A stretch of DNA of 64,000 bases from Bog-473 sp963717455 (GCA_963717455.1 OY970336.1:248001-312000); one strand, 5' to 3'. Positions 25,859-34,629 are shown, numbered from the stretch's first letter. Notes: a model not told the origin generated them from the letters alone. Program-made: numbers and translations.

Positions 25859-26326
25859 ATGAAGCTGATGCCGACGAACCGGACCGACTACGGGATCCGG
25901 GCCCTGATCTACCTGGCCAACCACCAGGGGTCCCACGCCAAGGCGGCCGACATCGGTGCCGCCATGGACATCCCGACCGGCTTCCTCCAGCAGGTGCTCC
26001 AGGAGCTCCAGCGCGCCCGCCTCGTCACCTCGCGGTCGGGGCCGGCGGGCGGCTACCTGCTGGCTCGGGAAGCCGGGGGCATCACCATCCTCGAGATCGT
26101 CGAGACGCTCGAGGGCCCGATCCAGACGTCGGAATGCGCGCTGCGCGGCGGGCCGTGCCACTGGGACGACGTGTGCGCGATGCACTGGGTCTGGTCCTCG
26201 GCGCGCGCTGCGCTGAGTGACAGCCTGCGCGCTGCGACGCTGGCCCGCGTGGCCGCCGACGACCGGGCGCTGGCCGAGGGGGCATTGCCCGCACCGGCCG
26301 ACTCGCATCGGCGCGGGCGCCGCTGA
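25859..26326 (+). CDS. Rrf2 family transcriptional regulator with three-cysteine cluster
   Basis: The 155-residue winged-helix regulator opens with RTDYGIRALIYLANHQG and has the recognition region IPTGFLQQVLQELQRARLV and the wing GPAGGYLLAR. C93, C100 and C106 (CALRGGPCHWDDVC) followed by H109 match the Fe-S-binding arrangement of IscR/NsrR/RsrR, with spacing Cx6Cx5C. It therefore probably senses iron-sulfur status, nitric oxide or redox. Divergent from a cysteine-containing protein with an AT-rich box between them; autoregulation and control of that gene are likely. Confidence 0.88.
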   Translation: MKLMPTNRTDYGIRALIYLANHQGSHAKAADIGAAMDIPTGFLQQVLQELQRARLVTSRSGPAGGYLLAREAGGITILEIVETLEGPIQTSECALRGGPCHWDDVCAMHWVWSSARAALSDSLRAATLARVAADDRALAEGALPAPADSHRRGRR

Positions 26327-26333
26327 ATCGTTG

Positions 26334-26678
26334 CTAGTTGGCGGTCTCGTCCCTGGGTGGTGACACCGTCAGGTAGTCCAACAGCCCGGTGACGGTCAAC
26401 AGGTCGCGGACGAAGCCGGTCGGCGACTCGATGCGCAACGTCATGCCCGAGGCGGTGGCGCGCTGCTGCTCTGCCACCAGCGGGAACAGGCCGGCCGGGT
26501 CGATGTAGGAGAGCTCGGCCACGTCGACGGTCAGCTCGGTGATGCCGCTGCGGTTGAGCGCCGCCAGGTGCTCGCTGAGGTCGGCGGCGGTCGCCACGTC
26601 GAGCTCACCACGCAGACAGATCCGGGCGCAGCCCTCGCCCTCCCGGACCAGGATCTCCAGCTGGGGACGTGCGTCCAT
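26334..26678 (-). CDS. STAS-domain protein, anti-sigma-factor-antagonist-like
   Basis: The 114-residue protein has the STAS fold of SpoIIAA/RsbV: LEILVREGEGCARICLRGEL, then DVATAADLSEHLAALN, then VDVAELSYIDPAGLFPLV. In classic antagonists the loop reads D-S-S-G and its serine is phosphorylated by an anti-sigma kinase. Here it is D-P-A-G, with no serine at that site, although a serine lies three residues earlier (ELSYID). The partner switch may thus be constitutive or controlled differently. No anti-sigma kinase is adjacent. Start ATG at 26678 with GAAGGG upstream. Confidence 0.82.
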   Translation of the reverse strand: MDARPQLEILVREGEGCARICLRGELDVATAADLSEHLAALNRSGITELTVDVAELSYIDPAGLFPLVAEQQRATASGMTLRIESPTGFVRDLLTVTGLLDYLTVSPPRDETAN

Positions 26679-26941
26679 ACCCGCGCCCTTCGGCGATGCC
26701 GACCGACACGAGGAGCGGGGGTGCCTCCCGCATGCGGCATCAGGCCCCTCATCTTGTGGGCCCCACACCGGGGGCGCAAGGGGTTTCTTGGGCAGCCGAA
26801 CCGAGCCTCACGTGAGCCGGCGAGGGTCGTACTCGGCCCCAGGGCCTTCTGCGCGGTGGAGTTCTGAGCGGATGCGGGCACCACATCGCGTTGACGCACG
26901 CCACGGGAATGTGGGCTCACACATCGGTAGAGTCGTCGGCC

Positions 26942-27952
26942 GTGGCCGGGGAGGACGAGCGTACGGTGGAGGTCGACGGCCGCGAGGTACGCGTCTCACG
27001 GCCCGACAAGGTGTACTTCCCCGCGTTGGGCGCCACGAAGTACGACCTCGTCTCGTACTACCTCGAGATCGGCGAGCACCTTCTCAACACCGCCGGTGGC
27101 CGCCCCGCCATGCTGCAGCGCTTCCCCGACGGCGCCGGCGGAAAGTCCTTCTACCAAAAGCGGATCCCGAACGGCGCACCCGACTGGCTGCAGTCGACGG
27201 TCGTGTCGACGCCCAACGGCACCACGTCCAACGCGCTGGTGGTGGCGGACATCGCGCACGTCGTGTGGGCCGTCAACATCGGCTGCCTGGGGCTGCACCT
27301 GTGGCCGTATCTCGCGGCCGATCCCGCGCACGCCGACGAGCTGCGCATCGACCTCGACCCGACGACCGGCATCGGCTTCGACGAGGTGCGCGCCGCTGCC
27401 TTGCTCTGCCGCGACCTGCTCTCCGAGCTCGGCCTGCGGGGGTACCCCAAGACGACGGGCAGCAACGGCCTCCACGTCTACCTGCGGCTCGAGCCGCGCT
27501 GGGACTCGGTGGAGGTCCGCGCCGCTGCGGTGGCGCTGGCCCGCGAGCTCGAGCGGCGGCACCCCGGGCAGATCACGGCCAACTGGTGGAAGGAGGAGCG
27601 CGGCAGCCGCGTCTTCGTCGACTTCAACCAGAACGCGCCGCACAAGACGGTGTTCGGCGCGTGGTTCGCCCGGCCCCGCACGGGCGGCCAGGTGTCGACG
27701 CCGCTCACATGGGAAGAGGTCGAGACCGTGGTCTCCGACGAGCTGACCATCTTCACCGTGCCCGACCTGGTGCGCCGGCGGGGCGACCCGTGGGCCGACA
27801 TCGCGGCGAAGCCCCAGTCGCTCGAGTCGCTGCTCGCGTTGGCCGAACGGGACAAGGCGGCCGGGCTGCACGACGCCCCGTGGCCGCCGCAGTACCCCAA
27901 GATGCCCGACGAGCCGCCCCGCGTCGCCCCCAGCCGGGCCAAGAAGGCCTAG
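26942..27952 (+). CDS. LigD-type primase-polymerase (stand-alone PolDom)
   Basis: The 336-residue enzyme is the polymerase domain of bacterial LigD, here without ligase or nuclease domains, like the actinobacterial Prim-PolC/PolD proteins. It adds nucleotides, often ribonucleotides, at gaps and ends. The metal-binding pair is in RIDLDP (D137, D139), and the third acidic residue lies in VFVDFNQNAPHKT. The N terminus TVEVDGREVRVSRPDKVYFP is characteristic. I prefer the GTG at 26942; TTG 26891 and ATG 26909 are in frame but add an atypical tail. A PHP protein and an ATP-dependent ligase follow at 3- and 6-base gaps, forming a repair operon without Ku in view. Confidence 0.88.
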   Translation: MAGEDERTVEVDGREVRVSRPDKVYFPALGATKYDLVSYYLEIGEHLLNTAGGRPAMLQRFPDGAGGKSFYQKRIPNGAPDWLQSTVVSTPNGTTSNALVVADIAHVVWAVNIGCLGLHLWPYLAADPAHADELRIDLDPTTGIGFDEVRAAALLCRDLLSELGLRGYPKTTGSNGLHVYLRLEPRWDSVEVRAAAVALARELERRHPGQITANWWKEERGSRVFVDFNQNAPHKTVFGAWFARPRTGGQVSTPLTWEEVETVVSDELTIFTVPDLVRRRGDPWADIAAKPQSLESLLALAERDKAAGLHDAPWPPQYPKMPDEPPRVAPSRAKKA

Positions 27953-27955
27953 GCG

Positions 27956-28981
27956 ATGGACGCGCTCGAGGCGCTGCAGCGGATCGCGTTCCTCCTCGAG
28001 CGCGGCGGCGCCGACACCTACAAGGTGCGCGCCTTTCGCGGCGCGGCGAAGGCGTTGGACGGGATGCCGGCGGACGAGCTGGCGGCGCTGGCCGAAGCCG
28101 GACGCCTCCAGAGCGTCCCCGGCGTCGGCAAGTCGACGGCCCAGGTGATCCAGCAGGCGCTCGAGGGCGGCGTCCCCGACTACCTGGCCAAGCTGGAGCG
28201 TGAGGGCCAGCCCGACGACCTCCAGCTCGACGGGGCGGCCCTCGAGCTGCTGGAGTCGCTGCGCGGCGACTGCCACTCCCACTCGGACTGGTCCGACGGG
28301 GGCAGCCCGATCCTCGAGATGGGCGAGGCGGCCCGCGCCCTCGGCCACGAGTACCTGGTCCTCACCGACCACAGCGCGCGGCTCACGGTGGCCCACGGGC
28401 TGAACGCCGAGCGGCTCCGCCGGCAGCTCGACGTGCTGGCCGAGCTCAACGAGCAGCTGGCGCCGTTCCGGATCCTGACCGGCATCGAGGTCGACATCCT
28501 GGAGGACGGCTCGCTCGACCAGGATCTCGACCTCCTGGCGGAGCTCGACGTGGTGGTGGCCAGCGTCCACTCCAAGCTGCGCATGGACTCGGCGCAGATG
28601 ACCGCACGTATGCTCGCCGCCATCGACAGCCCCCATACCGACATCCTGGGCCACTGCACCGGCCGCCTCGTCATGGGGCGTGGCCGGCCCCAGTCCACGT
28701 TCGACGCCGAGGCGGTGTTCTCCGCCTGCGCCCGCACCGGGACGGCGGTGGAGATCAACTCGCGTCCCGAGCGCCAGGATCCACCCCAGGACCTGCTGCG
28801 CCAGGCGTCCGAGCTCGGGTGCTCGTTCAGCATCGACACCGACGCCCATGCGCCCGGGCAGCTCGAGTGGCTCCCCCGCGGCTGCGCCAAGGCGGTGGAC
28901 GCCGGGCTCGACCCCGGGCGCATCGTCAACCGTGCGTCCGTGGACGACCTCCTGGCCTGGGCGGCGTCGCACGATGGCTGA
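27956..28981 (+). CDS. HhH-PHP phosphoesterase, PolX-like without polymerase domain
   Basis: The 341-residue protein joins an N-terminal helix-hairpin-helix DNA-binding region (FLLERGGADTYKVRAFRGAA, VPGVGKSTAQVI) to a C-terminal PHP domain. PHP metal motifs are visible in order: GDCHSHSDWSDG, LVLTDHSA, ASVHSKL, DILGHCTGR and SIDTDAHAP. This equals PolX minus the catalytic palm. In PolX the PHP part is a metal-dependent 3'-5' exonuclease, and related PHP proteins act as phosphatases. Placed between a gap-filling polymerase and a ligase gene, it probably cleans 3' ends before synthesis and sealing, which is inference. Confidence 0.85.
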   Translation: MDALEALQRIAFLLERGGADTYKVRAFRGAAKALDGMPADELAALAEAGRLQSVPGVGKSTAQVIQQALEGGVPDYLAKLEREGQPDDLQLDGAALELLESLRGDCHSHSDWSDGGSPILEMGEAARALGHEYLVLTDHSARLTVAHGLNAERLRRQLDVLAELNEQLAPFRILTGIEVDILEDGSLDQDLDLLAELDVVVASVHSKLRMDSAQMTARMLAAIDSPHTDILGHCTGRLVMGRGRPQSTFDAEAVFSACARTGTAVEINSRPERQDPPQDLLRQASELGCSFSIDTDAHAPGQLEWLPRGCAKAVDAGLDPGRIVNRASVDDLLAWAASHDG

Positions 28982-28987
28982 TCCCCG

Positions 28988-30051
28988 GTGACGCTCCCCG
29001 TCCAGCCCCCGGTGTCGCCCATGCTGGCCAAGCTCGCCGCGAGCTGCCCCGCGACGACGGCCTCTTCTACGAGCCGAAGTGGGACGGCTTCCGCTGCATC
29101 GTCTTCCGGGACGGGGACGACGTCGAGCTGGGCAGCCGCAACGAGAAGGCGCTCACGCGCTACTTCCCCGAGCTCGTCGAGGCGCTCCGGCGCGAGCTCC
29201 CGGACCGCTGCGTGCTCGACGGCGAGATCGTCATCGCCGGGCCGAGGGGCCTCGACTTCGACGCGCTGTCGCAGCGCATCCACCCGGCCGAGAAGCGCAT
29301 CCGCCAGCTGGCCGAGTCGACGCCGGCGTCCTTCGTGGCCTTCGACCTGCTGGCCCGCGCCGACCGCTCGTACATGGAGACGCCCTACGCCACGCGGCGT
29401 GCCGCGCTCGAGGAGCTGCTCGCCAAGGCGCGCCCGCCGGTCCACCTCACCCCGGCCACCGACGACCCCGACGTGGCGGACGACTGGTTCTCCCGCTTCG
29501 AGGGCGCCGGGCTCGACGGCGTCGTGGCCAAGGCGGGGGACCTGCACTACCTGCCCGACAAGCGGGCCATGGTCAAGGTGAAGCACCAGCGCACGGCCGA
29601 CTGCGTGGTGGGGGGGTTCCGTACCCACAAGGACGGGGCGGGCGTGGGGTCGATGCTGCTCGGGCTGTTCGACGGGGAGGGGACCCTGCACCACGTCGGC
29701 GTGGCCTCCGGCTTCAGCGTGGCCCGCCGGCGCGAGCTGGTGGACGAGCTCGAGCCCCTCCGGTCCGGAGCGATGGACGGCCACCCGTGGGCGGGCTGGG
29801 CGCCCGAGGGCGAGGGAGGCCGGATGCCGGGCGGGCCGAACCGCTGGAACGCGAGCAAGGACATGACATGGGAGCCGGTGCGCGCCGAGCGGGTGTGCGA
29901 GGTGTCCTATGACCACCTGCAGGGGGACCGCTTCCGCCACGCCACGTCCTTCGTGCGCTGGCGCCCCGACCGAGACCCGGCGTCGTGCACCTACGACCAG
30001 CTGGACACGCCCGTCCCCTACGAGTTGGCCAAGGTCTTCGGGACGGCGTGA
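28988..30051 (+). pseudogene. ATP-dependent DNA ligase (LigC-like), one-base frameshift near 29037
   Basis: The gene begins at GTG 28988 as MTLPVQPPVSPMLAKLA and continues in the next frame as RELPRDDGLFYEPKWDGFR. Adding one base around 29036-29040 gives a continuous 354-residue enzyme. Ligase motifs are intact: adenylated lysine in EPKWDGFR, motif III FVAFDLLA, motif IV LDGVVAK and motif V KVKHQRTADCVVGGF. The C-terminal OB region includes RFRHATSFVRWRPDRDP. It matches mycobacterial LigC in size and operon context with a LigD-type polymerase. Given conserved motifs on both sides, an assembly indel is likely. Its end overlaps the converging patatin-like gene by 34 bases. Confidence 0.8.
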
Positions 30052-31181
30052 GGGCCCTCGGTGGCCGCGGCGCGTGCCCGTGCCCGCTCGGGATCCCGGT
30101 CACGGTGCGCGCGCAGTACTCGCCGCGTCTCGGTCCGGCCCGACCGCATGAAGGCCGGCCATTCGGACGTGTTGAGGAACTGGCGGTAGAAGCCGACGCC
30201 GCGCACCTTCTCGTAGGGAACCGGTTCAATCATCATGACGGCGGTGACGGCGCGCAGCCGGCTCAGGTTGACCCGGGCCAGCTCGCTCTGCTGGCTCGTT
30301 CGCACCTGGCTCGCCACGTAGAGGATGCTGGCCCGCCGGTCTTCCCAGCCCGTCGCGTCCTCGCCCGCGAACTCGGGCGGGTAGAAGCCGTTGATGGCGA
30401 GCGCGACGTCGCAGGGCCGCTCCAGCTCGAGCACCGGGCGCACGGGGAAGATGTCGACCAGGCCGCCGTCGCACCAGGAGCGGCCGTCGAGCCTCACCGG
30501 CGCGACGAACAGCGGGAGCGCGATCGCCATGCGGATGGCCCGGGCCACGCTGAGGTCCGGGTGCGTGCGCGGGCCGATGTAGCCGAGCCGGTTCTCCTCC
30601 ACGCACCACACCGGTGCGTAGGCCGGGATCTCCAGCTCCCCGAGCGTCATGTCCCCGAGCAGGCGGCGGAAGGTCGCCTCAATCCGCTCCCCCAAGATGA
30701 CGCCCGCGAAGCCCCGCCCGGCCGTCGGCACCAGCGAAAGCAGGGTGCGCCAGTCGACGTCGACGTAGTCGTCCGGCGTGAAGGCGAGCAGGAACTCGGC
30801 CACCTCGGCGGCCGGGATGCCGGCGGCCACCGGGAACCCGAAGAGGGCGGAGCCCGAGCACAGCGAGATCACGGCCGGACGCACCCCGGCCTCCTCGAGG
30901 GCGCGCGCCGCCCCCACGACCGAGGCCAGGGCGCCGCTGCCGCCGGTCGCCATGAGCGCGAGGCGCTTGCCCTCGAGCCAATCGGTCCGGAAGGGCTGCG
31001 GGCTCGGGAAGGGCCGTAGGTCCACCGGCCGGGGCCGCTCACCCGGCAGGGTGAAGGTGGCCCGGCGGACGTCGCCCAGCAGGCCCACGTCGTCGCGGAT
31101 GCCGTCAACCCACTCGCGCGTCGCGGTCACGACGTCGAAGTACTGGCGCAGGCGGAACACGTCGAGGGCGGCGCTCAGCAC
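30018..31181 (-). CDS. Patatin-like phospholipase with degenerate nucleophile elbow
   Basis: The 387-residue protein shows patatin features: glycine-rich loop MATGGSGALASVVGAARALE, nucleophile region VISLCSGSALFGF, and aspartate in WCDGGLVDIFPV. The usual GxSxG elbow reads L-C-S-G-S here, so both flanking glycines are lost although the serine remains. Activity may be altered. The GTG at 31181 overlaps the stop of the upstream WS/DGAT gene by seven bases, so the two are translationally coupled. This mirrors the patatin/WS-DGAT pair at 16531-19023 and points to neutral-lipid metabolism. Confidence 0.8.
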   Translation of the reverse strand: MLSAALDVFRLRQYFDVVTATREWVDGIRDDVGLLGDVRRATFTLPGERPRPVDLRPFPSPQPFRTDWLEGKRLALMATGGSGALASVVGAARALEEAGVRPAVISLCSGSALFGFPVAAGIPAAEVAEFLLAFTPDDYVDVDWRTLLSLVPTAGRGFAGVILGERIEATFRRLLGDMTLGELEIPAYAPVWCVEENRLGYIGPRTHPDLSVARAIRMAIALPLFVAPVRLDGRSWCDGGLVDIFPVRPVLELERPCDVALAINGFYPPEFAGEDATGWEDRRASILYVASQVRTSQQSELARVNLSRLRAVTAVMMIEPVPYEKVRGVGFYRQFLNTSEWPAFMRSGRTETRRVLRAHRDRDPERARARAAATEGPHAVPKTLANS

Positions 31182-32572
31182 GAGACCGCTGCCTCCTCGG
31201 GGTGGGCCACGCCGATGACCTCGGCGATGCCTTCGGACAGGCACTGGGCGAGCACCTCGTGGTCGGGGACGGCGGCCGTGTCCACCGTGATGCCGATGTT
31301 GCACACGCCGTCGTAGGAGAAGAGGGTGGCGTTCAGGGCGGCACCGATGGTGGGCCCGAAGGCGTAGTAGCCGGTGACGCGCGCCCCGCACAAGAAGATC
31401 GGGCGCGGGAACCCGGTGACGTCGCTGGCCAGGAAGTCCACGTGCTTGAGCATGTTGCCGACGACCGTCGTCGGCACGAAGTTCAATGCGCCGGCGATGG
31501 CGTCCGTGAAGGCCAGCGATCGCTCGCCATGGGCGGCCCGGCAGCTGGCCCCGATGACGCGCATGCGGCGCACCGGGTCCGCCATGCTCAGCGGCACCCG
31601 CACGCGCTGCAGGGTGATCCTGTTGCCCCCCGGGGCGTCGTCGGCCTTGCGAATGCTGATCGGCAGGGTCACCATCAGCTCCTCGACGGTCGCGCCGTGG
31701 CGCTCGTGGTACCGGCGTAGCCCACCGGTGATGCCGGCCATGAAGCTGTCGTTCAACGTCCCGCCGGCGGCGGCACCCGCCTCCTTCAGCTCGTCAAGGC
31801 CCACGGTGATCGTGTGCAGGACCCGTCCCGGCCCACGTTGGGTCATGACCGGCGAGAGCACGGTCGAGACCGGTCGCACGGTGCGCCCGATGGATCGAGC
31901 CGTCTCCACCACATCGCTGCCGGCGCCCAGCGGATGGCGCACGACACGAGTGGTGGCGGCCGGTGCGCTCTGCGCGGCCCGGACCAGCCCGTCCCGCAGG
32001 CGGGTGGCGCGGTCGGTCACCACCTGGACCATCAGGCTGCGCCCGCCAACGTCCTCTCCGGGCGGTGGGGCGGGCACCGGGTCGCTCACCGTGTGGTCCG
32101 CCTCGGTGTCGAAGAGGGCCAGGGCGAGCTGCACGCCCCCGACCCCGTCGGTCAGGGAGTGGTGCATCTTCATGATGATGGCGGCCTGGCCCCGCTCCAA
32201 CCCTCCGACCAGCGTGAACTCCCACAACGGGCGGGTGTGATCGAAGGCGGTCATGGCGGCGAGCCCGGCGAGCGCCAGCACCTCGTCCCGCCCGTGCGGT
32301 GCGGGCGCGTCGACCCTCCGCAGGTGCCAGGTGAGGTCGAAGTGGGCGTCCGTCGTCCAGCGCGGCGTGGCCAGGCGGGCCGGGATCTCGACCAGGCGCT
32401 GCCGGAACGAGGGGACCAGGCGGGTCGCCCGCTCGAGCCGCTCGACCAGGTCCTCCCAGGCAGGCGCCCTGCTGAGCCAGGCGACACCGACCACGGTCGA
32501 GCGCAGCTCGGGATCGTTCTCCATGTACCAGGTGAAGGCATCGTTCTGGCGCATGAACGACGAGGTGGTCAT
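31175..32572 (-). CDS. Wax ester synthase / diacylglycerol acyltransferase (WS/DGAT), second copy
   Basis: The 465-residue acyltransferase has the catalytic HHSLTDG at residues 137-143, the flanking PLWEFTLVGGL, and a late region (DVTGFPRPIFLCGARVTGYY) of the DUF1298 part. It differs strongly from the copy at 17614, so it is not a recent duplicate. The two enzymes may prefer different alcohols or diacylglycerols. It is the first gene of a two-gene unit with the coupled patatin-like protein. Confidence 0.92.
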   Translation of the reverse strand: MTTSSFMRQNDAFTWYMENDPELRSTVVGVAWLSRAPAWEDLVERLERATRLVPSFRQRLVEIPARLATPRWTTDAHFDLTWHLRRVDAPAPHGRDEVLALAGLAAMTAFDHTRPLWEFTLVGGLERGQAAIIMKMHHSLTDGVGGVQLALALFDTEADHTVSDPVPAPPPGEDVGGRSLMVQVVTDRATRLRDGLVRAAQSAPAATTRVVRHPLGAGSDVVETARSIGRTVRPVSTVLSPVMTQRGPGRVLHTITVGLDELKEAGAAAGGTLNDSFMAGITGGLRRYHERHGATVEELMVTLPISIRKADDAPGGNRITLQRVRVPLSMADPVRRMRVIGASCRAAHGERSLAFTDAIAGALNFVPTTVVGNMLKHVDFLASDVTGFPRPIFLCGARVTGYYAFGPTIGAALNATLFSYDGVCNIGITVDTAAVPDHEVLAQCLSEGIAEVIGVAHPEEAAVSC

Positions 32573-32649
32573 ACCTCCAGCTATCCACGTCGTCCGGGGT
32601 CCGTCTAGAGACCAAGGTCACCTGCCTGCTGTCCGAGGCGACGGGCTCT

Positions 32650-33381
32650 TCAGCCGAGCAGGTCCGGATCGGCCGCCAGCTCGGCCCGCACGGCCGCCTC
32701 CCAGAAGCCGAGGAAGCCCTCGCCGTCGCTCTGGGCCATGAGGTCGACGAAGGCCCGCGGGACACGGGACGCGTCCGAGCCCCCGGCGGCGCGGGCGTAC
32801 CAGGCGTGCTGGCAGCGCTGCTCGAGCGCCACGGCGCGCTGGTGCACGGCGCGGGCCGAGCCCCCGAGGACGAAGACGCCGTGGCCGGCCAGCAGCGCCA
32901 TGGCCGCGCCCCCCATCTGCTCCACGGCACGGCGCGCGCTCGAGGGGTCGTTCACCGGCCCCTCGTACTCGTCGACGAGCACGAGCGTGCCGCCGCCGAG
33001 CGCCGAGCTCTGGTCGAGGATCGGCGGCACCTGGGCCAGGTCCGCCCACACCGTGCCGAAGAGCGGGTGGTTGTGCACCGCCCAGCCGACGTCGGCCCGC
33101 AGCTTGTGCAACTCCAGATGGAGCGGGATGCCGAGCGGGACGGGCCAGTCACCCTCCACGACGCGGCCTTCGAGGTCGATGCGCAGCACCTGCGACGGTC
33201 GCAGCTCGGCCCAGGTGAGCAGCCACGGGTTGCAGAGCAGCGTCCCGTCGCCGAGGTTGACGGTGATGTGCCCGGCCAGGTGGTCGTTGTAGCCCTCCCG
33301 CCACAGGGCGCGGGCGAGCACGACGAGCTCCTCGCGCGGCGTGAGGTCCGGCATGAGCTTCTCGGCGGTCGGCCTGAACAC
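32650..33381 (-). CDS. Class II aldolase/adducin family protein
   Basis: The 243-residue protein has the zinc-aldolase fold of fuculose-phosphate aldolase and related enzymes. Landmarks are LWREGYNDHLAGHITVN, the ligand pair in GWAVHNHPLFG (HxH), and LLAGHGVFVLG with the third histidine. An acidic residue for proton transfer is probably in the LVDEYEGPVND loop. The gene lies 12 bases downstream of an amidohydrolase gene on the same strand, a pairing seen in catabolic cassettes for aromatic or hydroxy-acid substrates. Substrate unknown. Confidence 0.85.
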   Translation of the reverse strand: MFRPTAEKLMPDLTPREELVVLARALWREGYNDHLAGHITVNLGDGTLLCNPWLLTWAELRPSQVLRIDLEGRVVEGDWPVPLGIPLHLELHKLRADVGWAVHNHPLFGTVWADLAQVPPILDQSSALGGGTLVLVDEYEGPVNDPSSARRAVEQMGGAAMALLAGHGVFVLGGSARAVHQRAVALEQRCQHAWYARAAGGSDASRVPRAFVDLMAQSDGEGFLGFWEAAVRAELAADPDLLG

Positions 33382-33393
33382 GGGTGGCTCCTC

Positions 33394-34545
33394 TCAGCCC
33401 CTCGGGGGCAGCACCGGGTCGGGCAGCGGGTGACGGTAGAGGGCGGCCGCGTTCTCGCAGCACATGGCACGCAGCTCGTCGGCCGGGATGTGGCCCCAGC
33501 ACTTCTCGATCACGTCCTGGGTGTCGGGCCAGGTGCTGTCGCCGTGCGGGTAGTCGACCTCGACCATGATGTGCTCGACGCCGATGGCGTGGCGGGTGTC
33601 GATGGTCGACGGGTCGTCGATCGTGCAGAACCAGAAGTTGCGCCGCAGCACGTCGGCTGGACGCGTGTCCCAACCGACGCCGTAGCCCGAGCGGTCGACG
33701 ATGTTGTCGAGCCGGTCGAGCAGCATGGCCACCCAGCCGATGCCGCCCTCGCTCATGGCGATCTTGAGCGTCGGGTGGCGCGTCGCGTACCCCGACCACA
33801 GCCACTCGCTGCACGCGGTGAGCGACAGCTGGCCGAAGAGGGTGGCCCCGAGCTGCAGGGCGTCCATGCCGGCCCCGGGCGGGGCCGGGGTCAGGCCCGA
33901 GCTCCCCACGTGCAGAGAGACCACACTGTCCGTCTCGACCACGGCCTCCATGATGGGGTCCCAGTGCGCGCGGTCCCACAACGAGGGCAACCCGATGACG
34001 TGCGGGCGTTCCGGGAAGGTCACTGACGTGAAGCCGCGCTCCGCGTTGCGGCGGATCTCGGCTACGGCGAGGTCGGGGTCGGCGAGGTACGTGATCCCGA
34101 GCGGGACGATGCGGTCGGGGTGCGGGGTGTACCACTCCTCGAAGAGCCAGTCGTTCCAGGCCCGCACGCAGGCCAGGCCGAGGTCCCGGTCCTTGGCGTC
34201 GAAGAAGACCCGGCCGCAGAAGCCGGTGATCATGGACGGGAAGTTCACCGAGGCCCACACCCCGTTGATGTCCATGTCGTGCACGCGGGCGTCGACGTCG
34301 TAGCAGCCGGGCCGCATCTGGTCGAAGCGGAACGGCTCGACGCGCACCGTCTCGGGGCGTCTGCCTGCGACGGCGTTCATGCCGACCTGGGTGTAGCGAC
34401 CGCCCTCGAACTCCCACACCTGGTGACCCTCCGGCGTCTCGACGATCCGGGGTGCCCCGTCCTGGAGCGCGGCGGGGAGCCGGCCTTCGAAGGTGTGCGG
34501 TGGCTCGACGACGTGGTCGTCGACCGAGATCACGGTGTAGCGCAC
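33394..34545 (-). CDS. Amidohydrolase-2 family metal-dependent hydrolase/decarboxylase
   Basis: The 383-residue TIM-barrel enzyme begins YTVISVDDHVVEPPHTFEGR, where the DxH-type motif is the first metal site. Later landmarks are VVSLHVGSSG, IAMSEGGIGW and VEVDYPHGDSTWP, the last being the conserved aspartate of the family. Members hydrolyse or decarboxylate cyclic and aromatic acids (ACMSD, OHCU-decarboxylase-like). Operon with the class II aldolase suggests consecutive catabolic steps. Substrate is not determinable from sequence alone. Confidence 0.85.
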   Translation of the reverse strand: MRYTVISVDDHVVEPPHTFEGRLPAALQDGAPRIVETPEGHQVWEFEGGRYTQVGMNAVAGRRPETVRVEPFRFDQMRPGCYDVDARVHDMDINGVWASVNFPSMITGFCGRVFFDAKDRDLGLACVRAWNDWLFEEWYTPHPDRIVPLGITYLADPDLAVAEIRRNAERGFTSVTFPERPHVIGLPSLWDRAHWDPIMEAVVETDSVVSLHVGSSGLTPAPPGAGMDALQLGATLFGQLSLTACSEWLWSGYATRHPTLKIAMSEGGIGWVAMLLDRLDNIVDRSGYGVGWDTRPADVLRRNFWFCTIDDPSTIDTRHAIGVEHIMVEVDYPHGDSTWPDTQDVIEKCWGHIPADELRAMCCENAAALYRHPLPDPVLPPRG

Positions 34546-34629
34546 CGCCGCGGCTCGGGCTCGGGCAAGAAGAGGTCGCCGGCAGGTGTTGACTGCACGT
34601 CCGGAGTATGCCCGAGGTGGCGCCCCGGT

